Source of the DNA: Lachnospiraceae bacterium
Lineage (GTDB): Bacteria; Bacillota; Clostridia; Lachnospirales; Lachnospiraceae
Assembly (NCBI GenBank): GCA_910574715.1
Contig: CAJTCH010000049.1
Location: 1 to 35,590, forward strand
Reading direction: 5' to 3'
Length of the DNA: 35,590 nt
Part shown: positions 7,373 through 15,999 of the stretch, one piece after another
How positions within the stretch are numbered: the stretch's first letter is position 1
Layout: the number at the start of each line of letters is the position of its first letter
Position numbers and translations under genes: made by a program
Notes under the pieces: model-generated
Seen by the model: the letters and a program-made list of their open reading frames with translations, nothing else
Databases searched by the model: none
Told to the model about the DNA's origin: nothing

Positions 7373-8488
7373 TTATCGGCTGTGAGTATATCTTTGATAG
7401 AATTGTTCCAGATATTCCATCCGGGATGACAGATTCGCGATCAGCAGGTCTGCAATTGTGACTGCCGCCATGGATTCGACGACGACGACGGCTCTTGGTA
7501 CGATCACCGGGTCATGGCGTCCGGTAATGATAAGGCTTGTGTTTTTGCCTTTCTGGTCCACTGTTTCCTGTTCCTGCGAGATGGAAGGGGTGGGCTTGAC
7601 CGCGGCCCGAAGGATGATCCGGCTTCCGTCGCTTATACCGCCGAGAGTTCCGCCGGCATGATTGGTCTTCTTTGAGATATGACCTTCATCGGCGCAGAAG
7701 GCGTCATTATTCGAACTGCCTGCTGCACAGGTAACCGCGAAACCATCGCCGATCTCCACGCCTTTTACTGCGCCGATAGACATCACGGCCCTGGCAAGGT
7801 TCGCATCCAGCTTGTTGAATACGGGCTCGCCGACTCCGGCGGGCATACCGTCGATCACACATTCGATCATACCGCCGGAGGAGTCCTGTTTATGGATACA
7901 GTTGTCCAGATAATCAGCGGCAGCTTCGGCGTAGCTGTTATTAGGCATGTACAGCGGGTTGGTGAGGATGCATCCGTAGTCGTAATCAGATTCCGGTACT
8001 TCAATATTGCCGATCGCCTTGGTGTAGGCGGTGATACGGATCCCAAGCTGCTGCAGGAGCCTGGATGCCACGGCTCCGGCGGCAACGCGTCCGATGGTCT
8101 CCCGCCCGGAAGACCGGCCGCCTCCCCGGTAGTCCCGGAATCCGTACTTGGCGTCAAAGGTGTAGTCGGCATGCCCCGGACGGTAACATTCCCTGATCCT
8201 GCCGTAATCCCTGGAGCGCTGGTCCTGATTGCGGACCAGCAGGGAGATGGGCGTTCCGGTAGTCTTCCCTTCAAAGATGCCGGAGAGTATCTCTATCTTA
8301 TCGGATTCATTTCTTGCGGTAGTATATTTGTTCTGACCGGGTTTCCTGCGGTCTAAGAATCTCTGTATATCTTCTTCGGACAGGGTTAGTCCGGCGGGGC
8401 ATCCGTCGATGACTGCGCCGATTGCCGGTCCGTGGGATTCTCCCCAGGTTGTGATTGAAAATGCGGTTCCATAAGTTGATCCAGCCAT
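7373..8488 (-). CDS. aroC: Chorismate synthase
   Basis: A 371-residue enzyme of the shikimate pathway that converts 5-enolpyruvylshikimate-3-phosphate to chorismate with reduced FMN. Family signatures are visible: GTAFSITTWGESHGPAIG near the N-terminus (His19 in GESHG), RPGHADYTFDAKYG, the RGGGRSSGRETIGRVAAGA flavin/substrate segment, and GRHDPVIVPRAVVVVESMAA near the C-terminus. Length is typical (about 360-390). The start has AAGGAG 9 bases upstream on the minus strand. It stands alone and faces the ABC permease tail to tail; no other aro genes are present in the window. The 217-base region behind it is shared with the divergent L,D-transpeptidase gene. No good promoter could be assigned to aroC. 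Confidence 0.95.
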   Translation of the reverse strand: MAGSTYGTAFSITTWGESHGPAIGAVIDGCPAGLTLSEEDIQRFLDRRKPGQNKYTTARNESDKIEILSGIFEGKTTGTPISLLVRNQDQRSRDYGRIRECYRPGHADYTFDAKYGFRDYRGGGRSSGRETIGRVAAGAVASRLLQQLGIRITAYTKAIGNIEVPESDYDYGCILTNPLYMPNNSYAEAAADYLDNCIHKQDSSGGMIECVIDGMPAGVGEPVFNKLDANLARAVMSIGAVKGVEIGDGFAVTCAAGSSNNDAFCADEGHISKKTNHAGGTLGGISDGSRIILRAAVKPTPSISQEQETVDQKGKNTSLIITGRHDPVIVPRAVVVVESMAAVTIADLLIANLSSRMEYLEQFYQRYTHSR

Positions 8489-8640
8489 AGATGAAAGTCT
8501 CCTTCTTAAGTTTTAGTTTGGAATATTTTAGCATATACTCTTGTTACATGGAAGAGAAAAGAGAAAAGTAGTTGTAATATATTTGTAATAAAGATGCAAT
8601 AACTTCAGGAAATCTTCATTATTTTTTTCGTTGATTTTCC

Positions 8641-8669
8641 TGTACTTTTGAATATATGCATATTATAAT
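8641..8669 (+). promoter_or_regulatory. Candidate promoter for the L,D-transpeptidase gene
   Basis: A perfect -10 TATAAT (8664-8669) is preceded at 17 bases by TGTACT (8641-8646), a poor -35 box. It lies in an AT-rich divergent region 37 bases upstream of the start codon. Confidence 0.5.
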
Positions 8670-8705
8670 GTATAAGTGTGAAAATTTTTCAGAGGAGTAA
8701 GGTTA

Positions 8706-10652
8706 ATGAGTAACAGGGATGAAGATTATGAAATTCCACGTAAAAAGAAGGCTCGTAAAGTGCGCCCTGACGGCGCTGATATATCTTCTCATGACCATAT
8801 TTCTGGAGCAGACGGAACAGCTAAGACTCTGAAGAGGAGGGAGGGAGATTCTTCGAAGGCTGTCAGAAGGAAGCCGCAGACGGGTGATCCGAAGAAGCGA
8901 AAGACAGGAGAATCTTTATCTGGTGATTCTATAGAACGTAAGAAGAGCGGGAAGAGGGCCAATGGTGACGGCAGCCCCCGCAAGAAGAAGGTACAGGAAG
9001 AGAAGAACTCTTTGGAAGAGGGACAGAAGAAGCGAAGGAAGAGCGAGGTCCAGAATGAAGGAACAACAAAGAGCAGTAAGAAGAGATCTTTAGAGGAAGA
9101 ACCCGGCAGAAGTGTGAAGAGCGAGTCTCTGGAGGCTGATGCGCCAGAGATTACTTTTGATACAGACCAGACTGGCAGCAGGAGGAGACGCAGGGAGAAG
9201 AGGATGGAAGATTTCGACGATTACAAAGAGGATGAGATGGGAAAGAAGAGTAAGAAGAATAAGGGAGCAAAGATAGCGTTGATCGCGCTTGGAAGCGTGG
9301 TCGGTTTGTTGGTGCTGGTATATGCGGGATTTGCGGTGTATTTTAGCAGCCATTTTCTGTTCTTTACAGAGATTAACGGGATGGATTTTGCTTTTAAGGA
9401 TGTGGAGCAGGTAGAAGCCTATATGAAGAAGCAGGTGTCAGATTATACACTGACTCTTGAAGAGTCTGACGGCAGTAAAGAGCAGATCAACGGCGATGAT
9501 ATTGCGATCGAATATATTGCCGGGGAACAGCTTGAGAAGCTTATGGAGGATCAGGATAATCTTCTGTGGCCGAAGTCTATCTGGGAGCATCCGAAGATCG
9601 ATTCCAAGATCGGTGTGAAGTATGACGAAGCGGCGCTCGCGGCGGTGACGGCGGGCCTTAACTGTATGAATCCGGAGAATCAGACGCCTCCTGTGGATGC
9701 CCGGCCGGAATTCCAGGAAGGACAGTTCGGGGTGGTGCCGGAGGTGATCGGGACACAGATCAATCCGGAAGTATTCAACGCGAAGATTGCGGAGGCGATC
9801 AATGGATTCCAGCCGACGCTGAACCTGTCGGATACGGGATGCTATGTGATGCCAAGGTTTAAGTCGGATTCACCGGAGGTACTGGCAGCGAAGGATGCGA
9901 TGAACAGCTATCTCCGCGCGAACATTACTTATGATTTCAATCCGAATACGGAAGTCGTAGACGCGTCGGTGATCTCTCAGTGGGTCAGGGTAGACGGCGA
10001 TATGAACGTGACATTCGATGAAGCGCAGGTCAGGGCATATGTTCAGTCCTTGGCTGATAAATATAATACCAAGGGGCGGCCCAGGAGCTTTACGACGGCT
10101 ACAGGGAATGTCGTGACGGTAGAGGGCGGCAGTTACGGATGGCTGATCGACCAGGAAGCGGAGTATAATGCGTTGATCGCTAATATTCAGAACGGTGAGA
10201 CTGTGACGAGGGAAGCGAATTATGCCAGCCGCGCGGCCAGCCATGCGGGCAATGACGTGGGAGGTACTTATGCGGAGGTCGATCTGTCGGCGCAGCATAT
10301 TTATTTTATCCAGAACGGACAGGTGGTGCTGCAGTCCCCTTGCGTTACGGGTAATCCTAACAAAGGGAACGCTACGCCCCAGGGAGTGTATACGCTGGCA
10401 TATAAGGCGCTGGATCAGACACTTAGGGGCACGAAGAGGCCGGACGGCACGTATGAGTATGAGACGCCGGTGAAGTATTGGATGCCGTTTAACGGGGGGA
10501 TTGGGTTCCATGATGCGACATGGCAGTCAGCATTTGGAGGAAGCCGTTACCAGACCCATGGTTCTCATGGGTGTGTAAACCTGCCGTATGACGTCGCGGC
10601 GCAGTTGTATAATCTGATATCCGCAGGAATCCCGGTTGTGTGTCACTATTAA
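8706..10652 (+). CDS. Membrane-anchored L,D-transpeptidase with long basic cytoplasmic tail
   Basis: A 648-residue cell-wall enzyme likely to form 3-3 cross-links or attach proteins to peptidoglycan. Residues 1 to about 186 are highly charged, Lys/Arg/Glu/Ser-rich and probably disordered and cytoplasmic. One membrane helix follows at about 189-212 (ALIALGSVVGLLVLVYAGF). Residues about 230-500 match the putative peptidoglycan-binding domain (PG_binding_4) found in VanW/YkuD architectures. Residues about 519-648 are the YkuD catalytic domain, with GFHDATW and the active-site motif THGSHGCVNLP (nucleophile Cys623). AGAGGAG lies 8 bases before ATG 8706. tgt begins 23 bases downstream, so co-transcription is likely. 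The large basic tail is unusual for the family and could contact nucleic acid, lipid or cytoskeleton partners. Confidence 0.9.
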   Translation: MSNRDEDYEIPRKKKARKVRPDGADISSHDHISGADGTAKTLKRREGDSSKAVRRKPQTGDPKKRKTGESLSGDSIERKKSGKRANGDGSPRKKKVQEEKNSLEEGQKKRRKSEVQNEGTTKSSKKRSLEEEPGRSVKSESLEADAPEITFDTDQTGSRRRRREKRMEDFDDYKEDEMGKKSKKNKGAKIALIALGSVVGLLVLVYAGFAVYFSSHFLFFTEINGMDFAFKDVEQVEAYMKKQVSDYTLTLEESDGSKEQINGDDIAIEYIAGEQLEKLMEDQDNLLWPKSIWEHPKIDSKIGVKYDEAALAAVTAGLNCMNPENQTPPVDARPEFQEGQFGVVPEVIGTQINPEVFNAKIAEAINGFQPTLNLSDTGCYVMPRFKSDSPEVLAAKDAMNSYLRANITYDFNPNTEVVDASVISQWVRVDGDMNVTFDEAQVRAYVQSLADKYNTKGRPRSFTTATGNVVTVEGGSYGWLIDQEAEYNALIANIQNGETVTREANYASRAASHAGNDVGGTYAEVDLSAQHIYFIQNGQVVLQSPCVTGNPNKGNATPQGVYTLAYKALDQTLRGTKRPDGTYEYETPVKYWMPFNGGIGFHDATWQSAFGGSRYQTHGSHGCVNLPYDVAAQLYNLISAGIPVVCHY

Positions 10653-10675
10653 GCAGAGATAAAGAGGAGAAGGCC

Positions 10676-11803
10676 ATGTATGAATTATTAAAAAGAGACG
10701 GCCTTGCCAAAAGAGGAAGATTGCATACTGTACATGGGGTCGTTGAGACCCCTGTATTTATGAATGTGGGAACTGCGGCGGCCATCAAGGGCGCCGTGTC
10801 TACAACGGATCTTCGGGAGATAAAGACTCAGGTGGAGCTTTCCAACACTTATCATCTTCATGTCCGTCCGGGCGACGAGGTGGTGAAGAAGCTAGGAGGG
10901 CTTCATAAGTTTATGGTTTGGGACAAGCCGATCCTGACGGATTCGGGAGGGTTCCAGGTCTTTTCTCTGGCAGGCTTAAGAAGAATCAAGGAAGAGGGAG
11001 TGTATTTTCATTCCCATATCGACGGGCGTAAGATATTCATGGGTCCGGAGGAGAGTATGCGGATTCAGTCGAATCTGGCGTCCACGATTGCTATGGCATT
11101 TGACGAGTGTCCGTCCAGCGTGGCGGACAGGGATTATATTGAGAATTCCGTGGAGAGGACGGCAAGGTGGCTTGTCCGCTGCAAGGCTGAGATGGAGCGC
11201 CTGAACCAGCTTCCGGACACCATCAACCCCAAGCAGATGTTATTTGGGATCAACCAGGGCGGCATCTATGAGGATATCCGTATCCGCCATGCGCAGCAGA
11301 TTAGGGAGCTTGACCTTGACGGGTATGCAATCGGTGGTTTGGCGGTTGGGGAATCACATGAGGATATGTATCGTATCCTGGATGCGGTGGTGCCGCATCT
11401 CCCGGTGAATAAGCCGGTCTATCTGATGGGAGTGGGAACTCCCGCCAATATCCTGGAGGCTGTGGAGCGGGGAGTGGACTTCTTCGACTGTGTATATCCG
11501 AGCCGCAACGGACGGCACGGGCATGTGTATACCAACCAGGGGAAGCTCAATCTGTTCAATGCGAAGTATGAGCTGGATGAGGGTCCGATCGAGGAGGGCT
11601 GTCAGTGTCCGGCGTGCAGAACCTATTCCAGGGCCTATATCAGACATCTGCTGAAGGCGAAGGAGATGCTGGGCATGAGGCTGTGTGTGCTCCATAATCT
11701 ATATTTCTACAATACGATGATGGAGGAGATCCGTCAGGCGATCGACGAAGGGAACTATCAGGAATATAAGGCAGGGAAGCTTGCAGGTATGCAGGGGATG
11801 TGA
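10676..11803 (+). CDS. tgt: tRNA-guanine transglycosylase (queuine tRNA-ribosyltransferase)
   Basis: A 375-residue enzyme that exchanges guanine-34 of GUN-anticodon tRNAs for a queuosine precursor base. Visible features are TDSGGFQVFSL (catalytic/substrate Asp), MAFDEC, GGLAVGES, FDCVYPSRNGRHGHVYT (catalytic Asp and tRNA-binding loop) and the zinc site CQCPACRTYSRAYIRH ... LHNLYF. ATG 10676 is chosen: an in-frame GTG at 10640 would overlap the preceding gene, the shorter form matches the family's length, and GAGGAG precedes it. No queuosine biosynthesis genes (queA, queCDEF) are adjacent. Confidence 0.95.
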   Translation: MYELLKRDGLAKRGRLHTVHGVVETPVFMNVGTAAAIKGAVSTTDLREIKTQVELSNTYHLHVRPGDEVVKKLGGLHKFMVWDKPILTDSGGFQVFSLAGLRRIKEEGVYFHSHIDGRKIFMGPEESMRIQSNLASTIAMAFDECPSSVADRDYIENSVERTARWLVRCKAEMERLNQLPDTINPKQMLFGINQGGIYEDIRIRHAQQIRELDLDGYAIGGLAVGESHEDMYRILDAVVPHLPVNKPVYLMGVGTPANILEAVERGVDFFDCVYPSRNGRHGHVYTNQGKLNLFNAKYELDEGPIEEGCQCPACRTYSRAYIRHLLKAKEMLGMRLCVLHNLYFYNTMMEEIRQAIDEGNYQEYKAGKLAGMQGM

Positions 11804-11877
11804 AGTATATGACAGAGCGGCTTGCCAAAGCTGTTGCGCCGAGATTCGAAAAAGAATATAAAATAAACCGAAATTGC

Positions 11878-11906
11878 TTGATGAATGACGGATTATTGTG
11901 TATGAT
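11878..11906 (+). promoter_or_regulatory. Promoter for yajC
   Basis: TTGATG (11878-11883), a 17-base spacer and TATGAT (11901-11906) form a good sigma-A promoter, 42 bases before the yajC start. It lies in an AT-rich gap after tgt. Confidence 0.65.
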
Positions 11907-11948
11907 AGGAACAGTGTTTTATTACAGATATTTATAGGAGGAAGGATT

Positions 11949-12254
11949 ATGTACGCATTAGCTACGCAGAGCGCAGGAGGAAGCTGGGCATTACTGATCG
12001 TTGTATATGCAGTTATTTTCGGCGGTTTTTACTTTATTTTCCTGAGACCGCAGAAGAAGGAGCAGAAGAGGGTTCAGGCCATGATCGCCGACATAGAAGT
12101 GGGGGATACCGTGCTTACTACAAGCGGTTTTTACGGAGTGATCATCGACATCAGCGACAGCGATGTGATCGTTGAATTTGGAAGCAACCGGAATTGCCGT
12201 ATTCCGATGCAGAAGGCGGCGATTGCCCAGGTGGAGAAGGCGGCAGCAGAATAA
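11949..12254 (+). CDS. yajC: Preprotein translocase subunit YajC
   Basis: A 101-residue single-pass membrane protein associated with SecDF-YidC at the translocon. One membrane helix spans about residues 14-33 (LLIVVYAVIFGGFYFIFLRP), followed by the hallmark RPQKKEQKR and a cytoplasmic SH3-like domain with VGDTVLTTSGFYGVI and VIVEFGSN. ATG 11949 follows TAGGAGGAAGG; the in-frame upstream ATG at 11898 overlaps the promoter -10 box and is not used. Linkage of tgt and yajC is widespread in bacteria, but here secD/secF do not follow and yajC has its own promoter and terminator. Confidence 0.93.
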   Translation: MYALATQSAGGSWALLIVVYAVIFGGFYFIFLRPQKKEQKRVQAMIADIEVGDTVLTTSGFYGVIIDISDSDVIVEFGSNRNCRIPMQKAAIAQVEKAAAE

Positions 12255-12264
12255 GAGAGAACGG

Positions 12265-12304
12265 ACGTGTTGTGCGGAGGATTCCGGCGGCACGTTTTTC
12301 TTTT
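12265..12304 (+). terminator. Terminator after yajC
   Basis: A hairpin with outer stem ACGTG/CACGT and inner stem CGGA/TCCG, separated by an internal loop, is followed by TTTTTCTTTT. It starts 11 bases after the yajC stop. Confidence 0.7.
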
Positions 12305-12337
12305 AGGACAGAAATGTGAAAAAATTGCCAATCCTGT

Positions 12338-12366
12338 TAGACATTGGGAGTAAGTTGTGATAAAGT
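12338..12366 (+). promoter_or_regulatory. Promoter for glycogen phosphorylase
   Basis: TAGACA (12338-12343), a 17-base spacer and TAAAGT (12361-12366), with TGA directly before the -10 giving an extended TGN element. It lies 42 bases before the start codon. Confidence 0.55.
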
Positions 12367-12407
12367 AAGAGGTGGACAAATTTATATAAGATGAATGGAG
12401 GAAGAGT

Positions 12408-14672
12408 ATGATAGAAAATGAGTTAACTGCTCTGATTCAGACAAAATTTGGAAAAAGTTTACAGGATGCAAGCGATCAGGAACTATACTATGCCCTGCTT
12501 GCGTACACCAAGGAAAAATTAAAAGAAACGCCGGATATTACGGGAGATAAGAAGTTATATTATATTTCCGCAGAGTTTTTGATAGGAAAGCTGCTGTCTA
12601 ATAATCTGATTAATCTTGGGATCTACGATGAGGTTGCTGAGCTGCTTCAGAAGAACGGGAAAGAGTTATCAAGGATTGAGGAGGCAGAGCCGGAGCCGTC
12701 ATTAGGGAACGGCGGACTTGGAAGGCTTGCGGCATGTTTCCTGGATTCTATCGCAACTCTGGGACTTAACGGAGACGGAATCGGGCTGAATTATCATATG
12801 GGACTGTTCCGTCAGGTATTCGAGGCGAATAAGCAGAAGGAGGTTCCGAACCCATGGATCGAATCGGAATCCTGGCTTGAAGATACCGGTATCCGTTTCC
12901 AGGTGCCGTTCAAGGATTTCACCCTGACATCGAAGCTCTATGATATTGATGTGGCAGGTTATGAGAACGGCAAGAATAAACTGCATCTGTTTGATGTGGA
13001 GGGTGTGGATGAGAGTATCATCGGAGACGGGATATCGTTTGACAAGAGAGATATCGGCAGGAATCTGACGCTCTTCTTATACCCGGACGACAGTGACTGG
13101 GCGGGGAACCTGCTACGCATCTACCAACAGTATTTTATGGTTTCGAACGGCGCGCAGTTAATTCTCAAGGAATGTGAGGACAAGGGTTATGATCTTCGCA
13201 AGCTTCATGAGCATGTGGCGATCCAGATCAATGACACCCATCCGTCTATGGTGATCCCTGAACTGATCCGCCTGCTGGTTCAGAGGCAGGTTGACTTCAA
13301 CGAGGCGATCGAGATCGTCCAGAAGACCTGTGCTTATACGAATCATACCATCCTCGCAGAAGCGTTGGAGAAATGGCCGCTCGATTACCTGGAGCAGGTT
13401 GCGCCTCAGATCGTGCCGATCATCAAGGATCTGGATGCACGTATGAAGGGAAGGCACAGAGATCCGAGAGTTGCCATTATAGACGGACAGAACAGGGTGC
13501 ATATGGCCAATATGGATATCCATTTCGGATACAGTGTCAACGGTGTGGCGGCGCTACATACGGAGATTTTGAAGAATTCAGAACTGAAGCCGTTCTATGA
13601 CATTTATCCGGAGAAATTCAACAACAAGACCAACGGTATTACCTTCCGCAGATGGCTTCTGCACTGTAATAAGGAGTTGGTTCAGTGGATCAGCGGATAT
13701 GTGGAAGAGGACTTTAAGAAGGATGCGAATAAGCTTGAAAAGCTTATGCGTCATATAGACAGTGACATTGCGCTTGAGAAGCTTCTGGATGTGAAGCATA
13801 CGAAGAAGGTACAGCTTGCAGAATACTTGAAGGAGACGCAAGGGTTAGAGCTGAATCCGGATTCTATCTTCGATATCCAGGTGAAGCGTCTGCATGAGTA
13901 CAAGCGTCAGCAGATGAACGCACTGTATGTGATCTACAAATATCTGGAGATCAAGGCCGGGAAGAAACCGGCAACGCCGATTACCATGATCTTCGGGGCG
14001 AAGGCGGCGCCAGCGTATGCCATTGCGAAGGATATCATCCACCTGATCCTGTGCCTGCAGGAATTGATCGACAAGGATCCGGATGTTTCTCCGTATCTGA
14101 AGGTCGTAATGGTGGAGAACTACAATGTAACTATGGCGGAGCACCTGATTCCGGCATGCGATATCTCCGAGCAGATCTCTCTGGCGTCCAAGGAGGCGTC
14201 GGGAACCGGCAATATGAAGTTCATGCTGAACGGCGCTGTGACTCTTGGTACGGAAGACGGGGCCAATGTTGAGATCCATGAGCTGGTAGGGGATGAGAAT
14301 ATCTATATCTTCGGTGAATCCAGCGAACAGGTGATTGAACATTACGCGAAGAGTGATTACCGTGCGGCGGATTATTATATTGAGGATGAGCAGATCCGTG
14401 CGTTGGTGAACTTTATCATCAGCCCGGAGATGATGAAGATCGGCGATCCTTATCACCTGCTGCAGATCCATGCAGAGTTGATCTATAAAGACTGGTTTAT
14501 GACGCTTCTGGATCTGAAAGAATATATTGCGGTGAAGAACCGTGCTTATGAAGATTATGCAGACCGGAAGGCATGGAGCAGGAAGATGCTGGTGAATATC
14601 GCGAAGGCGGGATATTTCTCATCTGACAGGACGATCGCAGACTACAATAAGGATATCTGGCATCTGAAATAA
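12408..14672 (+). CDS. glgP: Glycogen/alpha-glucan phosphorylase
   Basis: A 754-residue GT35 family enzyme that phosphorolyses alpha-1,4-glucans to glucose-1-phosphate. Visible family motifs are EPEPSLGNGGLGRLAACFLDS, the IQINDTHPSM segment, VNGVAALHTEILK, KTNGITFRRWL, IFDIQVKRLHEYKRQ and the PLP-site motif EASGTGNMKFMLNGA with the Schiff-base lysine at residue 604. It is somewhat shorter than the ~800-residue E. coli-type enzymes but no catalytic block is missing. GGAGGAAG precedes ATG 12408. It appears to be a single-gene unit between the yajC terminator and the palindrome at 14684; no glgA, glgC or malQ is nearby. Preference for glycogen versus maltodextrin cannot be told from sequence. 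Confidence 0.95.
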   Translation: MIENELTALIQTKFGKSLQDASDQELYYALLAYTKEKLKETPDITGDKKLYYISAEFLIGKLLSNNLINLGIYDEVAELLQKNGKELSRIEEAEPEPSLGNGGLGRLAACFLDSIATLGLNGDGIGLNYHMGLFRQVFEANKQKEVPNPWIESESWLEDTGIRFQVPFKDFTLTSKLYDIDVAGYENGKNKLHLFDVEGVDESIIGDGISFDKRDIGRNLTLFLYPDDSDWAGNLLRIYQQYFMVSNGAQLILKECEDKGYDLRKLHEHVAIQINDTHPSMVIPELIRLLVQRQVDFNEAIEIVQKTCAYTNHTILAEALEKWPLDYLEQVAPQIVPIIKDLDARMKGRHRDPRVAIIDGQNRVHMANMDIHFGYSVNGVAALHTEILKNSELKPFYDIYPEKFNNKTNGITFRRWLLHCNKELVQWISGYVEEDFKKDANKLEKLMRHIDSDIALEKLLDVKHTKKVQLAEYLKETQGLELNPDSIFDIQVKRLHEYKRQQMNALYVIYKYLEIKAGKKPATPITMIFGAKAAPAYAIAKDIIHLILCLQELIDKDPDVSPYLKVVMVENYNVTMAEHLIPACDISEQISLASKEASGTGNMKFMLNGAVTLGTEDGANVEIHELVGDENIYIFGESSEQVIEHYAKSDYRAADYYIEDEQIRALVNFIISPEMMKIGDPYHLLQIHAELIYKDWFMTLLDLKEYIAVKNRAYEDYADRKAWSRKMLVNIAKAGYFSSDRTIADYNKDIWHLK

Positions 14673-14683
14673 ATATATGATCG

Positions 14684-14724
14684 ATTGGGGACATAGTAAA
14701 ATTGATTTTTACTATGTCCCCAAT
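14684..14724. repeat. Perfect 18-bp palindrome (REP-like, GGGGAC type; may also terminate)
   Basis: ATTGGGGACATAGTAAAA (14684-14701) and its exact reverse complement (14707-14724) flank a 5-base loop, TTGAT. The hairpin begins 11 bases after the glgP stop. GGGGAC/GTCCCC-ended palindromes occur as dispersed repeats linked to Y1-type (REP-associated) transposases in Firmicutes. The arms' A/T runs could also support bidirectional termination. No second copy was found in this window. Confidence 0.7.
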
Positions 14725-14798
14725 ATTGCCTTAGGAATGGAATGCAGGCAAACCGCATAAGGTGAATGTAAAGGGATGTAAAGTGAGGATTTGCGCCT

Positions 14799-15893
14799 AT
14801 GAAGAGACATACGGCTGTATTGCTCCTATGCATGGCAATCGTCGCGGCAGGCATGCGATGGGCGCCAAAGGACGAGGGGACGCTCTCGTATATGAGCGGC
14901 AAGGCGGCGATGCGGGGACCGGGCACAGGCAGTGAAAATGAGGATGAACCGGAGGCGGAAGGCGAAAAGGATTATATAAAATGGGTGGAATTCAATGTGA
15001 CCTGCGAGGCCATGAAGCGGGCATATCAGTACGATCTGGATACATATGAGAAGGAAGTGCACCTGAACTGGGTGGATCTGCTGGCCTATCTGGGAGCGAG
15101 ATACGGCGGGGATTTTAGCGGATATCGGGAACAGGATCTGGAAGATATGGCGAAGATGCTGATAAATGGGGAGAAGACGATAGCGGAGCTGGCTTCGGAT
15201 ATGCAGTATTATGCCTATTATCGGGAAGCGTATGGCGCGGTACTGGACGGGATGGTGGGCGAGTATGAGACGGAGGAAGCTGCCAGGCCTGTGTCCAAAG
15301 AAGCAGGGGCAGATAAAAGGATGAAAAGAGTGTATGGCTTAAAGGCGTTTCATCCGATCGCAAAGAGCTTTCCCTATTCGGATTATGATGATTTCGGAGT
15401 GTCCAGGACGTACGGTTATCGGAGGAATCATCTGGGGCATGATATGATGGGGCAGGTAGGCACTCCTGTGATCGCGGTGGAATCAGGATATGTGGCGGAG
15501 CTTGGATGGAATCAGTACGGCGGATGGCGCGTCGGGATCAACAGTTTTGACGGGAAACGATACTATTATTACGCACATCTCAGGCAGGACCGCCCTTACG
15601 CAGAAGGGTTGAAGAAAGGGGCTGTCGTGCAGGCGGGAGATGTGATCGGGTATATCGGCAGGACCGGGTACAGCAAGGAAGAGAACGTTAATAATATTGA
15701 TGAATACCATCTCCATTTCGGATTGCAGCTGATATTCGATGAGTCACAGCGTGACGGGAACAATGAGATCTGGGTAAGCTGCTATGAATTGGTCAGATTC
15801 TTATATCAGCATCAGTCGGAGGTGACAAGGAACGATGAGACCAAGGAATGGGTCCGAAGTTACCGGATTAAGGACCCTGCGGCTGCCAGATGA
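14799..15893 (+). CDS. Secreted M23 family metallopeptidase
   Basis: A 364-residue exported protein with a peptidase M23 (LytM-like) domain in the C-terminal half, expected to cut peptide cross-bridges of peptidoglycan. The N-terminus (KRHTAVLLLCMAIVAAGM) is a signal peptide or membrane anchor. Residues about 60-200 are a charged, helical region of unknown function. The M23 domain spans about 200-325 with zinc ligands His211 and Asp215 (HLGHDMMG) and the H304-L-H306 motif (YHLHFGLQ). The catalytic set is complete, so it is probably an active enzyme rather than an EnvC/NlpD-type activator. The ribosome site (GTGAGGA) is weak. Neighbours are glgP and a class B sortase; the latter has its own promoter. 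Confidence 0.87.
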   Translation: MKRHTAVLLLCMAIVAAGMRWAPKDEGTLSYMSGKAAMRGPGTGSENEDEPEAEGEKDYIKWVEFNVTCEAMKRAYQYDLDTYEKEVHLNWVDLLAYLGARYGGDFSGYREQDLEDMAKMLINGEKTIAELASDMQYYAYYREAYGAVLDGMVGEYETEEAARPVSKEAGADKRMKRVYGLKAFHPIAKSFPYSDYDDFGVSRTYGYRRNHLGHDMMGQVGTPVIAVESGYVAELGWNQYGGWRVGINSFDGKRYYYYAHLRQDRPYAEGLKKGAVVQAGDVIGYIGRTGYSKEENVNNIDEYHLHFGLQLIFDESQRDGNNEIWVSCYELVRFLYQHQSEVTRNDETKEWVRSYRIKDPAAAR

Positions 15894-15926
15894 TTTGATT
15901 AAATATAACATAAATTTCATTAGGAC

Positions 15927-15955
15927 TTGATAATAGAAGCTTTAAAGTTTATATT
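15927..15955 (+). promoter_or_regulatory. Promoter for the sortase gene
   Basis: TTGATA (15927-15932), a 17-base spacer and TATATT (15950-15955), 44 bases before the GTG start. Confidence 0.65.
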
Positions 15956-15999
15956 ATTAAGGAACTGTCATGAGATTCATGTAAAAGGAGAGGATGATT

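Noticed and set aside
8489..8705. Assigning a sigma-A promoter for aroC on the minus strand
   Set aside because: Several A/T-rich -10-like hexamers exist, but none has a -35 box better than 3 of 6 at proper spacing.
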